From Chitinivorax sp. B (GTDB taxonomy: Bacteria > Pseudomonadota > Gammaproteobacteria > Burkholderiales > SCOH01): a stretch of DNA of 64,000 bases. Made by a program: the position numbers and the translations under genes. Below are positions 36,877 to 45,800 of the stretch, piece after piece. The notes below the pieces were generated by a model that searched no databases, was not told the DNA's origin, and saw nothing but the letters and a program-made list of their open reading frames with translations. The stretch lies in NCBI RefSeq assembly GCF_005503445.1, contig NZ_SCOH01000008.1, positions 86,587 through 150,586 of the forward strand, given 5' to 3'. Each line of letters begins with the position of its first letter. Position 1 is the first letter of the stretch.

Positions 36877-37204
36877 ATTAGCACCGCTGACACAACCCTT
36901 CTGGTGATGTTGCACAAACCTGCCGACCCTTCGTACGTTCTTCATTTACATACCGAAGCAGCACTGCTTCGCCGGGTTTTGTTGACGGCACTCAGACAAG
37001 ACCTGTTCAAGATCTGTCGTGAATCGTCATGCTGACCGACTATGCCTATGTCGGCCAATTCCCACAACGTATTCGGTCAATATCGCACAGGTAGGACAGG
37101 CATGTCCGACAGGCATGGAACATGACCTTCAATAGACTATTTTCATGACAAAACGCGCCCTGCGTGAGTCACCTGAGCAAGGACTCTTACTGGAGGTAAT
37201 TACC
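36877..37204. other. Gene-free stretch with a possible solo MITE end
   Basis: No supported coding frame. ACCTGTTCAAGATCTGTCG at about 37001-37019 resembles one end of the 142-bp element, but the similarity stops there. The last part contains the GGAGG site for the BON lipoprotein gene. Confidence 0.3.
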
Positions 37205-37531
37205 ATGAAAAGCAATCTACATCTGCTCCGTACAATTGCGATCCTGATCAGCCTGGGTGGCGCTGTCAGCCTCACTGCTGGATGTGGTAGCACGCCTAAG
37301 CAGGAAAGCACTGGTGAATACATTGACGATACGGCCATCACCGCCAAAGTCAAAGCCGAATTCGTCGCCGACAAAACCGTCAGTGCCGCTGCCATCAATG
37401 TGGAAACCTTCAAGGGCGTGGTCCAGTTGAGTGGTTTTGCCATTAGCGCAGCTGAAGTTGATCGTGCCGTGATGTTGGCCAGAAACGTCAAAGGCGTGAA
37501 AAGCGTCAAGAATGATATCCGGATGAAATAA
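37205..37531 (+). CDS. BON-domain lipoprotein (OsmY-like)
   Basis: A 108-residue lipoprotein. The signal peptide ends in LTAGC. One BON domain follows (ITAKVKAEFVADKTVSAAAINVETFKGVVQLSGFA through VKGVKSVKNDIRMK). BON proteins bind phospholipid and guard the envelope under osmotic stress. GGAGG lies eight bases before the ATG. An in-frame ATG at 37145 would put the signal peptide inside the protein and is rejected. Confidence 0.92.
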   Translation: MKSNLHLLRTIAILISLGGAVSLTAGCGSTPKQESTGEYIDDTAITAKVKAEFVADKTVSAAAINVETFKGVVQLSGFAISAAEVDRAVMLARNVKGVKSVKNDIRMK

Positions 37532-37643
37532 CCCTGCCATAGGTATCTGATCGCCTTGCCTGGCCGAGTTGACCCGGCAAGGCAGAAAACCCAACCGCGG
37601 CGCCTGAAAGCCTCGCATTTTCAGCTAAAGGAAAGGAACTATC

Positions 37644-37811
37644 ATGCTTAGCTGGGCCGCCACTTTCTTTGTCATAGCAATCATTGCAGCCATTTTTGGT
37701 TTTGGCGGCATCGCTGCCGGTGCAACTGAAATCGCCAAAATTCTCTTCTTTCTGTTTCTGATCGGCTTCGTGGTTTCACTCGTCATGGGGTTGATTCACC
37801 GTGGCAAGTAA
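37644..37811 (+). CDS. DUF1328 (YtjA-type) small membrane protein
   Basis: A 55-residue protein with two hydrophobic helices: [20 protein letters not shown], then [19 protein letters not shown] and a second span ending MGLIHRGK. This matches the DUF1328/YtjA family closely. GGAAAGGAA precedes the ATG. The function is unknown; it often accompanies CsbD and BON genes in stress clusters, as it does here. Confidence 0.9.
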   Translation: MLSWAATFFVIAIIAAIFGFGGIAAGATEIAKILFFLFLIGFVVSLVMGLIHRGK

Positions 37812-38079
37812 CATCCCGTACAATACAGGGCGCCAATCAGTCCACGACGGTGCGCCCTTCTTCCAGGCAGACCTACTACCTCAGCCCCCAAGCTGACGCA
37901 TGCGCCAGATCGAAACAGTTAGCCGTACTCAGACAATTTTTGTTATGGTCGGGCAAAACACATTACATCGCCAATCTTGGATTACAAGATGACGTGTGCC
38001 GGTTTTCCTTGCCCAGAAGGCACCATCCTCTTGGAAACGAAGCTGCAGTACCTGAACCCCAATCAGTGATTGCTATGCC

Positions 38080-39456
38080 ATGACCAAGTTCCCTACATTC
38101 TTCCAACGATTGGCACTGACTCCACTACGAGTTCTGTTGCCCCTGATCATGGCGGCATGCGTTTCGATCGGCGTATTTGCCATCTCGGAAATCTCCAGCG
38201 CCAAGTTGAAGACCTCTGGCCAGGAAGTCCGCCAGGCGGGGGAGTTGCTGCGCATGTTGACCAATTACCGGGCCGAATTGATCGATGCCGAAACTGGGGT
38301 ACGCGGCTATCTACTGACACAGCGGGATGAATATCTCACCCCCGCCAGGCAAGCTGTCACCCGGTTACCGGCTACCCAACATGCAATAGGCGATCTGGTT
38401 GCCAGTAACAAGCGCTGGCGTGATCGGATGGCCGACCTCAATACCCAAGTCGGGCGGGTCATGACTCAATTGGATGAATCAATGACGATGGCCAAGGCGG
38501 GGCAGTTCGCCGAAATCCTGTTGCAAATGGATAAAGGCGATGGCAAGCGACAGATGGATACCGTGCGCCTCAACTTCATCTCCTTCGAAATTGATGTCCA
38601 ACGCCAGCTATCGGCCTTGCTCGACGAATATGATCGCGCACTGCTGTTGTCACGGGTTGGAATAGGCATCATCGTCTGTTTGAGCTTGCTGTTTCTTGCC
38701 TTGCTGACGCGGTTGTTAATCGGTCATCTGGAACAACGAGAACAATATCAGGAGGATTTGCGGGGCCAGGCGGAAAATCTGGAACGGATTGTCAATGAAC
38801 GTACCGATGAACTGTCCTCGCTCAGTACCTATCTGCAAGACAGCATTGAGCGCAGCAAAGCACAATTGGCGCGTGATCTGCATGATGAGTTCGGATCGAT
38901 CCTGACATCGGCCAAGGTGGACGCCGCCTGGGTCGCTGGTCGGGTCAGCGATGACAGTGAAGCCAGCCGCCGCGTACAGCGGCTCAATGATGCCCTGGAT
39001 GAAGCTATCGACCTGAAGCGACGAGTCATTGAAAACCTTCGCCCTTCCTTATTGGACCATTTGGGCCTGCCCGCTGCGCTTCAGTGGTATGTAGCCGAAA
39101 CCTGTAACAAGGCTGAACTGCCTTTTGAATTGACAGCCTTTGACGATAGCCAGCCGGTTCCCCCGCCCGTGGCCATCGCACTGTATCGGATCGTGCAGGA
39201 AGCCTTGACCAACAGCATCAAATACGCGCAATGCCGCCATGTCCGCATTGCGTTGACACGTAACAACCAAGGCATCCGCCTGCTGTTTACCGACGATGGT
39301 ATCGGCATTGCCAATTTCAACCCCAGCCAGCTATCACATGGTATTGCCGGGATGCGCCAACGTGCGCTGGGGCTCAAAGGAACGTTCCGATTAAAGACAG
39401 CTCCAGGGGATGGTACCGTCATTGATGTGTTTGTGCCGGCCCCCATGTTGGCCTGA
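38080..39456 (+). CDS. CHASE3-domain sensor histidine kinase, NarL-type (HisKA_3)
   Basis: A 458-residue membrane kinase. Helices at about 19-36 and 193-214 flank a periplasmic CHASE3 domain with the typical AETGVRGYLLTQRDEYL motif. A coiled coil leads to the HisKA_3 dimerisation domain with the phosphorylated His268 in LARDLHDEFGSILTSAKVD. The HATPase_c part has LYRIVQEALTNSIKYA (N box), DDGIG (G1) and GIAGMRQRALGLKG. It should phosphorylate the LuxR-type regulator at 35732. The signal is unknown. Confidence 0.94.
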   Translation: MTKFPTFFQRLALTPLRVLLPLIMAACVSIGVFAISEISSAKLKTSGQEVRQAGELLRMLTNYRAELIDAETGVRGYLLTQRDEYLTPARQAVTRLPATQHAIGDLVASNKRWRDRMADLNTQVGRVMTQLDESMTMAKAGQFAEILLQMDKGDGKRQMDTVRLNFISFEIDVQRQLSALLDEYDRALLLSRVGIGIIVCLSLLFLALLTRLLIGHLEQREQYQEDLRGQAENLERIVNERTDELSSLSTYLQDSIERSKAQLARDLHDEFGSILTSAKVDAAWVAGRVSDDSEASRRVQRLNDALDEAIDLKRRVIENLRPSLLDHLGLPAALQWYVAETCNKAELPFELTAFDDSQPVPPPVAIALYRIVQEALTNSIKYAQCRHVRIALTRNNQGIRLLFTDDGIGIANFNPSQLSHGIAGMRQRALGLKGTFRLKTAPGDGTVIDVFVPAPMLA

Positions 39457-39509
39457 CATCACGTCATGGTACCAACAGGCACCTTGCTCGCGCTGCCCCC
39501 GAATACGAA

Positions 39510-39824
39510 TCAGAACATTCGCCATCCTAAAAACACTGACATACCCAACACAGTGGTAATCAGCAAATTGTTGCGCCAGACGCTGGCAGCAATGGCTACC
39601 ACCGCACCGATCAGATAAGCATTTTGCCAGCTGATATCGAGCGTCTGGCCATTCGGCATCAAGACTGCCGGGAACACAATGGCAGACAGCACTGCTGGCG
39701 GCACATAGTGCAAGGCACGCTCCAACAGTGATGGGAAACGAAAACTGCCCGCCATCGCAAACAAGACATAGCGAATGCCAAACGTAATGATGGCCATACC
39801 ACCAATTGCCAACCACGGGTTCAT
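39510..39824 (-). CDS. azlD: AzlD-family branched-chain amino acid exporter subunit
   Basis: A 104-residue, four-helix membrane protein beginning MNPWLAIGGMAIITFGIRYVLF. The segment ALHYVPPAVLSAIVFPAVLMP is diagnostic of AzlD. The ATG overlaps the azlC stop (ATGA), so the two are translated together. AzlC/AzlD-type pairs export branched-chain amino acids or analogues. Confidence 0.92.
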   Translation of the reverse strand: MNPWLAIGGMAIITFGIRYVLFAMAGSFRFPSLLERALHYVPPAVLSAIVFPAVLMPNGQTLDISWQNAYLIGAVVAIAASVWRNNLLITTVLGMSVFLGWRMF

Positions 39825-40513
39825 GCTTTTTTCTCCAGACATATGCCAACCACCACGCCCACCAATGCTGCTGCGATCAGCCCCAGTTTGAATGGCCAGC
39901 TCGCGGTCAGCAATGCGACTACCCCTGCCGACACAGCGGCAGCCAACATCGGTCGTTGTTTGAGACTGGGCACCACAATGCCGATGAAGGTAACGCACAT
40001 GGCAAAGTCCAGCCCCATGGAAGACAGTTCAGGAAACTGCCGGCCCACCGTCAACCCCAGGAAGGTCCAGACATTCCAGTTACAGTAAAACGGCAACGCA
40101 GCCCCGGCGAAGTACCAATGCCGAAAGCGAATATCCGCCCCATTCTCGAAATGCCGGTTGACCACAGCGAAAGTCTCATCAGTCAACCAGAACGCCAGTG
40201 GTACACGCCAGCGTTGAGGCAAATGTTTCACGTCTGGCAACAGCTTGGCTGCATAAAGCAAGTGCCGCAGATTAACGATGAAGGTAGTTAGCCACAGTAC
40301 CAACAATCCGGCTTGGCCAGCAAAGAGGCTGAGCCCGATGAATTGGGCTGACCCGGCATAAATTGCCAGCGACATGGCCTGTGCCTGCCAGATATCCAGC
40401 CCTGATGTACCAGCCAAAGTGCCAAAGATGACACCAAACGGCGCTGCGGCCACCATCAGCGGGACCGTATCGCGCATACCCCGCCAGAATTCGATTGATT
40501 TTGTGTTTTCCAT
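39821..40513 (-). CDS. azlC: AzlC-family branched-chain amino acid exporter
   Basis: A 230-residue membrane permease. Motifs: VPLMVAAAPFGVIFGTLAG, SLAIYAGSAQFIGL, FIVNLRHLLYAAKLLP and FWLTDETFAVVN. All are AzlC signatures. MENTKSIEFWRGM is the likely start; a further ATG at 40555 adds 14 residues without support. It is the partner of AzlD and is downstream of an AraC regulator that may control it. Confidence 0.93.
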   Translation of the reverse strand: MENTKSIEFWRGMRDTVPLMVAAAPFGVIFGTLAGTSGLDIWQAQAMSLAIYAGSAQFIGLSLFAGQAGLLVLWLTTFIVNLRHLLYAAKLLPDVKHLPQRWRVPLAFWLTDETFAVVNRHFENGADIRFRHWYFAGAALPFYCNWNVWTFLGLTVGRQFPELSSMGLDFAMCVTFIGIVVPSLKQRPMLAAAVSAGVVALLTASWPFKLGLIAAALVGVVVGICLEKKA

Positions 40514-40629
40514 GATCCGTATTGAATCCGATCTGGAAACGGGTGTCTTGAACATTCTTGCGCATTGACGATCGCACTGACTTCACAACTGAACCAAGGT
40601 CATGAAGTGCTGCAACCCATATAGCGTCG

Positions 40630-41478
40630 TCAGGCCGCACCAACCACCAGATTGCGTGCGTAGTGCCCAGGTGGCACACCAACAATCCGTTTGAAATGGC
40701 GGGTCATGTGGCTTTGATCGGCAAAACCGGTATAGGTAGCAGCATCCACCAACGACACACCAGCTTTGAGCAGTTGCCGTGCACGTTGCACCCGCAGTTG
40801 AGTCAGGTAGGCATGCGGCGGCACACCCACATCGCGCTTGAATACACGATTGAGATAGAACGGGCTGAGCCCCGTCAAGGTGGATAGGCTTTCCAATGCA
40901 ATGTTGTCGGCATAGTGATCCGCCAGATAGTCCAGCACCTGGCGAACGGCCCGTTGCTCTTTACCCAAGACCGCCAGGTTGGGTCGCGCCACTGCATGGC
41001 GTGCAATGAACTGGGCCATGGCCTGCTGTAGTATCGACTCTTTCTCAAGGCGGTCAGCCGACATTTCCAGCACACGGTGAGCATGGATCAACATTTGCGC
41101 AGTCTGCAGATTGACAATCGGCTCATCGGGAAAATACGGTACAGCCATTGACCGGCCTGCCATATCGCTGGCAATTTGCTGCATCATTGCGGGCATCGGG
41201 TAGAACACACGATAACTCCATCCCACCTCGATATCCACTGCACTGCATCCGGTATGGATCTCTTCCGGATTGATCTGCGCAATCATGCCACTGGCTGCAA
41301 CCCGCTGGCCACCGCGATAACGATATTGTTCAGCCCCTTCCACAATGATGGCCACCACAAAACTTTCATGCGCATGCGGGGCAAAGCTGTGTTCGTGAAA
41401 ACACGCCGTCAATAGTTCCAGGCCATTCAGGTGGGGGTCATGCCAAAAATGGGCATGTTCGCCATGCTGGGTCGTCAT
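40630..41478 (-). CDS. AraC-family transcriptional regulator
   Basis: A 282-residue regulator with an N-terminal cupin/AraC-binding region (FAPHAHESFVVAIIVEGAEQYRYRGG, about 31-56, then INPEEIHTG) and two C-terminal helix-turn-helix units (ALESLSTLTGLSPFYLNRVFKRDVGVPPHAYL and SLVDAATYTGFADQSHMTRHFKRIVGVPPGHY). It overlaps the racemase gene by four bases and precedes azlC by 116 bases, suggesting a racemase/export unit under its own control. Confidence 0.92.
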   Translation of the reverse strand: MTTQHGEHAHFWHDPHLNGLELLTACFHEHSFAPHAHESFVVAIIVEGAEQYRYRGGQRVAASGMIAQINPEEIHTGCSAVDIEVGWSYRVFYPMPAMMQQIASDMAGRSMAVPYFPDEPIVNLQTAQMLIHAHRVLEMSADRLEKESILQQAMAQFIARHAVARPNLAVLGKEQRAVRQVLDYLADHYADNIALESLSTLTGLSPFYLNRVFKRDVGVPPHAYLTQLRVQRARQLLKAGVSLVDAATYTGFADQSHMTRHFKRIVGVPPGHYARNLVVGAA

Positions 41479-42185
41479 CGTGAGTCAGCCTGATGACCCA
41501 GTGCAAAATCCACCGCGGCTTCCACATGCAATATGGCTGTATCAAACAGTGGCAACGGTGAGTCACCCTGCGTAATCAACATGCCGATTTCCGTACAACC
41601 CAGGATCACGCCTTGTGCCCCTTGTCGCATCAGTTCGTAGATGATTTCCACATAATGCCGACGGGACACGGCATCCAGCCTGCCCTGGCACAGTTCCTGA
41701 TAGATGACGTGATGTACCAGCTCACGATCCTCTACTGTCGGCAAAATCACGTCGAGCCCGTGTTGCATGCTCAATCGGCCAGCGTAGAACTCCTGTTCCA
41801 TGGTGTATTTCGTACCCAACAAGCCCACCTTGTGGATACCTTTACGCTTGATGGCCTGGGCGGTGGCATCGGCAATGTGGATAAAGGGAACGGTCAAGAC
41901 ATGCTCGATCTGATCCGCAACTTTGTGCATGGTATTGGTCGCCAGCAAGATGCACTCAGCCCCGGCCACTTCCAGACGACGCGCCTCATGTGCCAGTTTG
42001 ACGCCCGCCTGGTGCCAGTGCCCATCGTGTTGCATGGCCTCGATCTCGGCAAAGTCCAGTGACGAAATCAGCACTTTGGCAGAATGTAAGCCGCCCAGCC
42101 GGTTTTTTATCGATTCGTTGAGTAAGCGGTAATAGGATTGAGTCGATTCCCAACTCATCCCGCCAATCACCCCGATGGTACGCAT
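41475..42185 (-). CDS. L-aspartate/glutamate-specific racemase (YgeA-like)
   Basis: A 236-residue cytosolic member of the Asp/Glu racemase family. The first catalytic position is Thr83 in LATNTMHKVAD and the second is Cys197 in ILGCTEIGM. This Thr/Cys pair, at the same residue numbers, is the arrangement described for the atypical E. coli enzyme that acts only on L-substrates. VIGGMSWESTQSYYRLLNE is the N-terminal signature. The product would be D-Asp/D-Glu or related D-amino acids. Translation of the AraC gene is coupled to it. Confidence 0.9.
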   Translation of the reverse strand: MRTIGVIGGMSWESTQSYYRLLNESIKNRLGGLHSAKVLISSLDFAEIEAMQHDGHWHQAGVKLAHEARRLEVAGAECILLATNTMHKVADQIEHVLTVPFIHIADATAQAIKRKGIHKVGLLGTKYTMEQEFYAGRLSMQHGLDVILPTVEDRELVHHVIYQELCQGRLDAVSRRHYVEIIYELMRQGAQGVILGCTEIGMLITQGDSPLPLFDTAILHVEAAVDFALGHQADSR

Positions 42186-42254
42186 GCAAAATCTCCAGAT
42201 AGGTACCTGTCACAAGTATCAACACTATCGCGACAAGCCTTGTTTCAACGATAA

Positions 42255-42396
42255 GAACCTGTTCAAGGTCTGTGATGAGTAGCCACTAGCAGGGTGAAGC
42301 GCAGCGCAAAAACCGGCGTGTAGGTGTGATACATGAGGATGTTGAGCAGCACATAAGCCCCGATCGTGGTCGCGCAATAAGACATTGAACAGGTTC
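42255..42396. mobile_element. 142-bp MITE-like element, copy 2
   Basis: The cleanest of the three copies. The left end is GAACCTGTTCAAGGTCT. The right end read backward is GAACCTGTTCAATGTCT, a 17-bp terminal repeat with one mismatch. It is flanked by TAA on both sides (42252-42254 and 42397-42399), which is a 3-bp TNA target duplication of the type seen in IS5-family subgroups. It lies between the racemase start and the acyltransferase end. Confidence 0.88.
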
Positions 42397-42497
42397 TAAG
42401 AGCAGTCTATCTGGAGAAACCGGTCATGCAAACAAACCCTGTCGTCACCAGCGGCTGAAGGCAGCGCCCGCGGCAACCCCGAACAGGTAAAACCCGT

Positions 42498-43514
42498 TCA
42501 GGCCTGCAATGCCACACGGCTGTTTTGCTGCCACCGATTGTTCAGGTAGCGCCGTATTGGTTGCTCAATGCAATAAAAAGAGGCAAGACCGCATACAAAG
42601 GCCATCCCCAACGCCAGCACTTTAGGGAAGCCTGTTTGGTTCGCATACATGTAGAACGGTTGCTGCCACAGATAAAGTGAAAACGACCAGATTCCCATCA
42701 TCCTTAGCCACTTCATGGACATGAGCTGCTTCATCCAAGCAGGCATCGTCATCAGCAGATTGACTGCCAAGGCAAAGGCCATCACACCACACACCAGCTT
42801 GACCGGTGCTGGCACAGACCACCAATGAAACAGAATGCCCACTCCCACCAAAGCCGGGCATAGCACCATAGGCAATGTCGGCAATGCCCGCTTGCGCAAC
42901 CACAAATAAAGACCTGCGGAAACAAAGATTCCGTATGCGGAAACTTCACTATGATTCCACATGACAAAATCCAGTTGTCGGCCACTGAAAATCAACCAAT
43001 ACATCACCCCGAAACAGGCAAAACAACCAGCAACACCACCAATGACCATAATCGGGTTTGCCCGATAACGCCGCACCAGCAACGCAATCAGCGAAAGCAA
43101 GATGTAGCTGTGCTCTTCCACTGCAAGGGACCAGATATGACCGACCGGCATGGCAGTAGGCGCGCCTGTGCCCGGGTAATAGTTGATGATGAACAGGCTG
43201 GCTGCGAGGATTTCCTGCCAATTAATGGCTTGTGATGTCACCAGGTAGAAAGTACACAAGCACGTTAAAAAGAACAGATGTGCCGGTATGATCCGTGCAA
43301 TACGCCGTTGATAGAAAACTGCCAGTGGTGTTTGTTCCACAAACAGCAGTCGTGCCATCAATAAGCCGGACAACACGAAGAAAAGATTGACCCCCACCGC
43401 ACCGAAGTTAATCCCCCGGATCGGGAAAAAATGACCAACCAACAAGAACAAAATGGCCATACCGCGCCAGCCATCCAGATAGTCAATATGTTTACCGTCT
43501 GTCGATGCCATCAC
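42498..43514 (-). CDS. Acyltransferase 3 family membrane protein (OafA/YrhL-like)
   Basis: A 338-residue polytopic inner-membrane protein that would O-acetylate a sugar or polymer at the cell surface. The family signature includes YLDGWRGMAILFLLVGHF (about 11-28; His27 likely catalytic), RRIARIIPAHLFFL and VGHIWSLAVEEHSYIL with the conserved E-E-H. There are about ten helices. The acceptor is unknown. There is no C-terminal SGNH domain. It stands alone. Confidence 0.9.
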   Translation of the reverse strand: MMASTDGKHIDYLDGWRGMAILFLLVGHFFPIRGINFGAVGVNLFFVLSGLLMARLLFVEQTPLAVFYQRRIARIIPAHLFFLTCLCTFYLVTSQAINWQEILAASLFIINYYPGTGAPTAMPVGHIWSLAVEEHSYILLSLIALLVRRYRANPIMVIGGVAGCFACFGVMYWLIFSGRQLDFVMWNHSEVSAYGIFVSAGLYLWLRKRALPTLPMVLCPALVGVGILFHWWSVPAPVKLVCGVMAFALAVNLLMTMPAWMKQLMSMKWLRMMGIWSFSLYLWQQPFYMYANQTGFPKVLALGMAFVCGLASFYCIEQPIRRYLNNRWQQNSRVALQA

Positions 43515-43957
43515 CCGAATTTGCCTTCATCCTCAACCGGCCTGCAGATACTGATCATCAGCGATCACAATAAGCCGTCACGTATACCCAACAATATGAA
43601 AATTCCTCACATATCCGATAACAATAGCATGTGAAAAGCCACTGAAAATGTAATGATACATTTCCAGTACGCCATATTATGCTGGCACCAAATCGTCAGC
43701 CATTTGGCAGCAACGACAATTCATTCGGGGCAAAGTGGTAGTGTTACTGCTGGGGTGAAAAGAGGTAATACATCCATCTCGGCAGGCCGAGATCACATGA
43801 TGGATCATGCTGAGTGTGAAAACCAAGGGGCTGACAACAGCGATCAACTTACCAACCCGTCGCATGATCTGCTGCTTCAACCATGCTCCACTGTGAAAAA
43901 AACAATACAAATCTAAGTATTGATCAATGGAATGGGTACGGCTCACGTACTGTGGTA
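43515..43957. other. Gene-free stretch with an inverted repeat
   Basis: No supported coding frame. ATCTCGGC-AG-GCCGAGAT at 43776-43793 is a perfect 8-bp inverted repeat with a two-base centre; it has no T run and may be an operator or simply chance. Confidence 0.35.
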
Positions 43958-44167
43958 CTACAGCCGATCGGGCGCGGACAAGAAAAAAGGCTCTTGCGAG
44001 CCTTTGTTGCGTTTACCCATCAGGGCAGCGGCCTCTCGCCGCAGATCGCGTTTATCTGCCTGCCGCAGTGCGCGTTTTGATTTCTGATGCACACCGGCAC
44101 CCTTGCAGTGAGCCAGTGCCATCGCCGCCACATCACGTGGTTTGATGGTATTGCCATGCTTTTTCAT
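43958..44167 (-). CDS. Small basic hypothetical protein
   Basis: A 69-residue, strongly basic protein (MKKHGNTIKPRDVAAMALAH at the start; many K, R, Q and A). It resembles small conserved proteins of unknown role in betaproteobacteria; I cannot name a family. AGGA lies six bases before the ATG. A strong hairpin with a T run (43986-44005) falls inside the last codons, which is odd: either the transcript ends within the frame or the hairpin is not a terminator. Confidence 0.65.
   Translation of the reverse strand: MKKHGNTIKPRDVAAMALAHCKGAGVHQKSKRALRQADKRDLRREAAALMGKRNKGSQEPFFLSAPDRL
43983..44005 (-). terminator. Terminator-like hairpin inside a small ORF
   Basis: AAAGGCTC-TTGC-GAGCCTTT; read on the minus strand it is followed by TTTTTTC. 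It lies about 10 codons before the stop of the small basic protein gene. Confidence 0.6.
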
Positions 44168-44215
44168 GTCATTTCCTGCTCGAAATTGGCACCAATACCA
44201 TATCGGTGCCAGCGT

Positions 44216-44689
44216 CTACCCTTCCAGCTTGCCAGCCTCCGCCAACTCACGAATACGGCGTACTGCATCGACGTCATTGGCACGATAGGCTGCCTTCAAA
44301 TAACCCAGCAACTGGGCTTCCTCCCCCTGACCAGAATCATCATGGGGGGTTTCATATACAAAACGGATAATCAGCGTTTCATTGGCCGGAGCTTCAACGG
44401 TTACATATAGTTGACCGCCTGGGTGTTGGTCATTGGCTTCTGTGTCGAAATGCATCTTGAAGGGGGCCTCCAGATGGATGCGGTCACGCACCATCAGGTT
44501 ACCCAATTGCATTTCACGCAGTATCAAGGTAGCGTCGGTTTCATCCACCGATACCCGTTCCACACCCTGCATGAACAACTGCGGTGCACGTGCGCGCAAC
44601 AGCAACCCTTGCCAGACCTGTTCCATTGTCAACGGGCTGGTCATCAGGTCAGTGGGATCGTTGATGATGATCACATGCTCGAAACGCAC
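44216..44689 (-). CDS. DUF1857 (SRPBCC-fold) protein
   Basis: A 157-residue protein whose start MRFEHVIIINDPTDLMTSPL and LTMEQVWQGLLLRARAPQLF match the DUF1857/AtaL-like family of START/SRPBCC-fold proteins. These bind hydrophobic ligands; the substrate is unknown. No membrane segment or signal peptide. It stands upstream of, and on the same strand as, the small basic protein gene. Confidence 0.85.
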   Translation of the reverse strand: MRFEHVIIINDPTDLMTSPLTMEQVWQGLLLRARAPQLFMQGVERVSVDETDATLILREMQLGNLMVRDRIHLEAPFKMHFDTEANDQHPGGQLYVTVEAPANETLIIRFVYETPHDDSGQGEEAQLLGYLKAAYRANDVDAVRRIRELAEAGKLEG

Positions 44690-44854
44690 AATATTTCCTT
44701 GTCAAAGTCCGCTATTGCATCATGCGGATGCAAAGCCAAAGCTGACGGATCATACCGGAGCCGGTTTCCATGTCAATCGTACGGCAAAATGCTTTGCCAT
44801 GCCGCCAGCACCCCTTACAATCCAATTGGTTAACCCAATACCGGATTGTGTCCG

Positions 44855-45781
44855 ATGCTTCGCCACCTACTGATTACCACCTTAATTGCCGCATCCACTT
44901 TGCTGCTGGCCAGTTGCAGCTCAGAACAAGCTGTCCAGACAGCCATCCAGTTCGAGCGCCAGCTCTCCAATCTGGAGCGAAAGCAAATCCAGGTAGACGG
45001 CCACACCGTGTTCTATCACGAAGGTGGTCAAGGTGAGACCATTCTGATGCTGCATGGTTTCGGTGGCGACGCTGACAACTGGACCCGCTTCGCTCGCCCG
45101 CTGACCGACAACTATCGCGTCATCGCACCGGATTTGCCAGGATCTGGCGAATCCAGTCGGTTACAACAGGCGAACTACAGTATTCCCAAGCAAGCCGAAC
45201 GGGTGCTGGCCATGATGGATGCCTTGAAGGTGAACAAAGTCCATCTCGTCGGCAATTCGATGGGGGGTTATATCGCGGCCTGGTTTACGGCCAACCATCC
45301 TGAACGTGTAAAAAGCCTTGCACTGTTCGACAATGCGGGAGTATTGGGACAAAACCTCTCCCCGTTCTATAAAACCTTGCTGGACGGGCGCAACATGCTG
45401 GTCGTGGAAAGTCCGGTTCAGTTTGATGACCTCTGGAAACTGGTATTCGCCGATCCACCCTACCTGCCGGATTTCGTCAAAACCTATTTCGCCAACAAAG
45501 CCTATTCGAATCGCGAATTCAACAAAAAGATTTTCAGCGAAGTACGTGAACCCTATCTGCCGCTGGACCCGATGTTACCCAGGATTGTCGCACCGACCCT
45601 GATTCTGTGGGGTGAGGAAGACAAGGTACTGGATATCTCCAGCATTGACGTTCTGAAAGCCAACCTGACACATACGCAACCACGGATTGTCACACTACCC
45701 GGTGTTGGTCATCTGCCCATGGTCGAAAAACCCAAGGAAACTGCACGCATCTATCTAGACTTTATCCACGACAAAAGCTGA
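44855..45781 (+). CDS. Lipoprotein alpha/beta-hydrolase (lipase/esterase-like)
   Basis: A 308-residue protein exported as a lipoprotein: LLASC, lipidated Cys21. The alpha/beta-hydrolase core has the oxyanion region LMLHGFGGDADNW, the nucleophile Ser135 in VGNSMGG, an acid residue in LWGEEDKVLD and His in LPGVGHLPM. It resembles bacterial triacylglycerol lipases/esterases. A TTG start nine bases upstream is possible but the ATG gives a normal signal peptide. Substrate unknown. Confidence 0.88.
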   Translation: MLRHLLITTLIAASTLLLASCSSEQAVQTAIQFERQLSNLERKQIQVDGHTVFYHEGGQGETILMLHGFGGDADNWTRFARPLTDNYRVIAPDLPGSGESSRLQQANYSIPKQAERVLAMMDALKVNKVHLVGNSMGGYIAAWFTANHPERVKSLALFDNAGVLGQNLSPFYKTLLDGRNMLVVESPVQFDDLWKLVFADPPYLPDFVKTYFANKAYSNREFNKKIFSEVREPYLPLDPMLPRIVAPTLILWGEEDKVLDISSIDVLKANLTHTQPRIVTLPGVGHLPMVEKPKETARIYLDFIHDKS

Positions 45782-45800
45782 GCACAACAGCCCACGCCGT

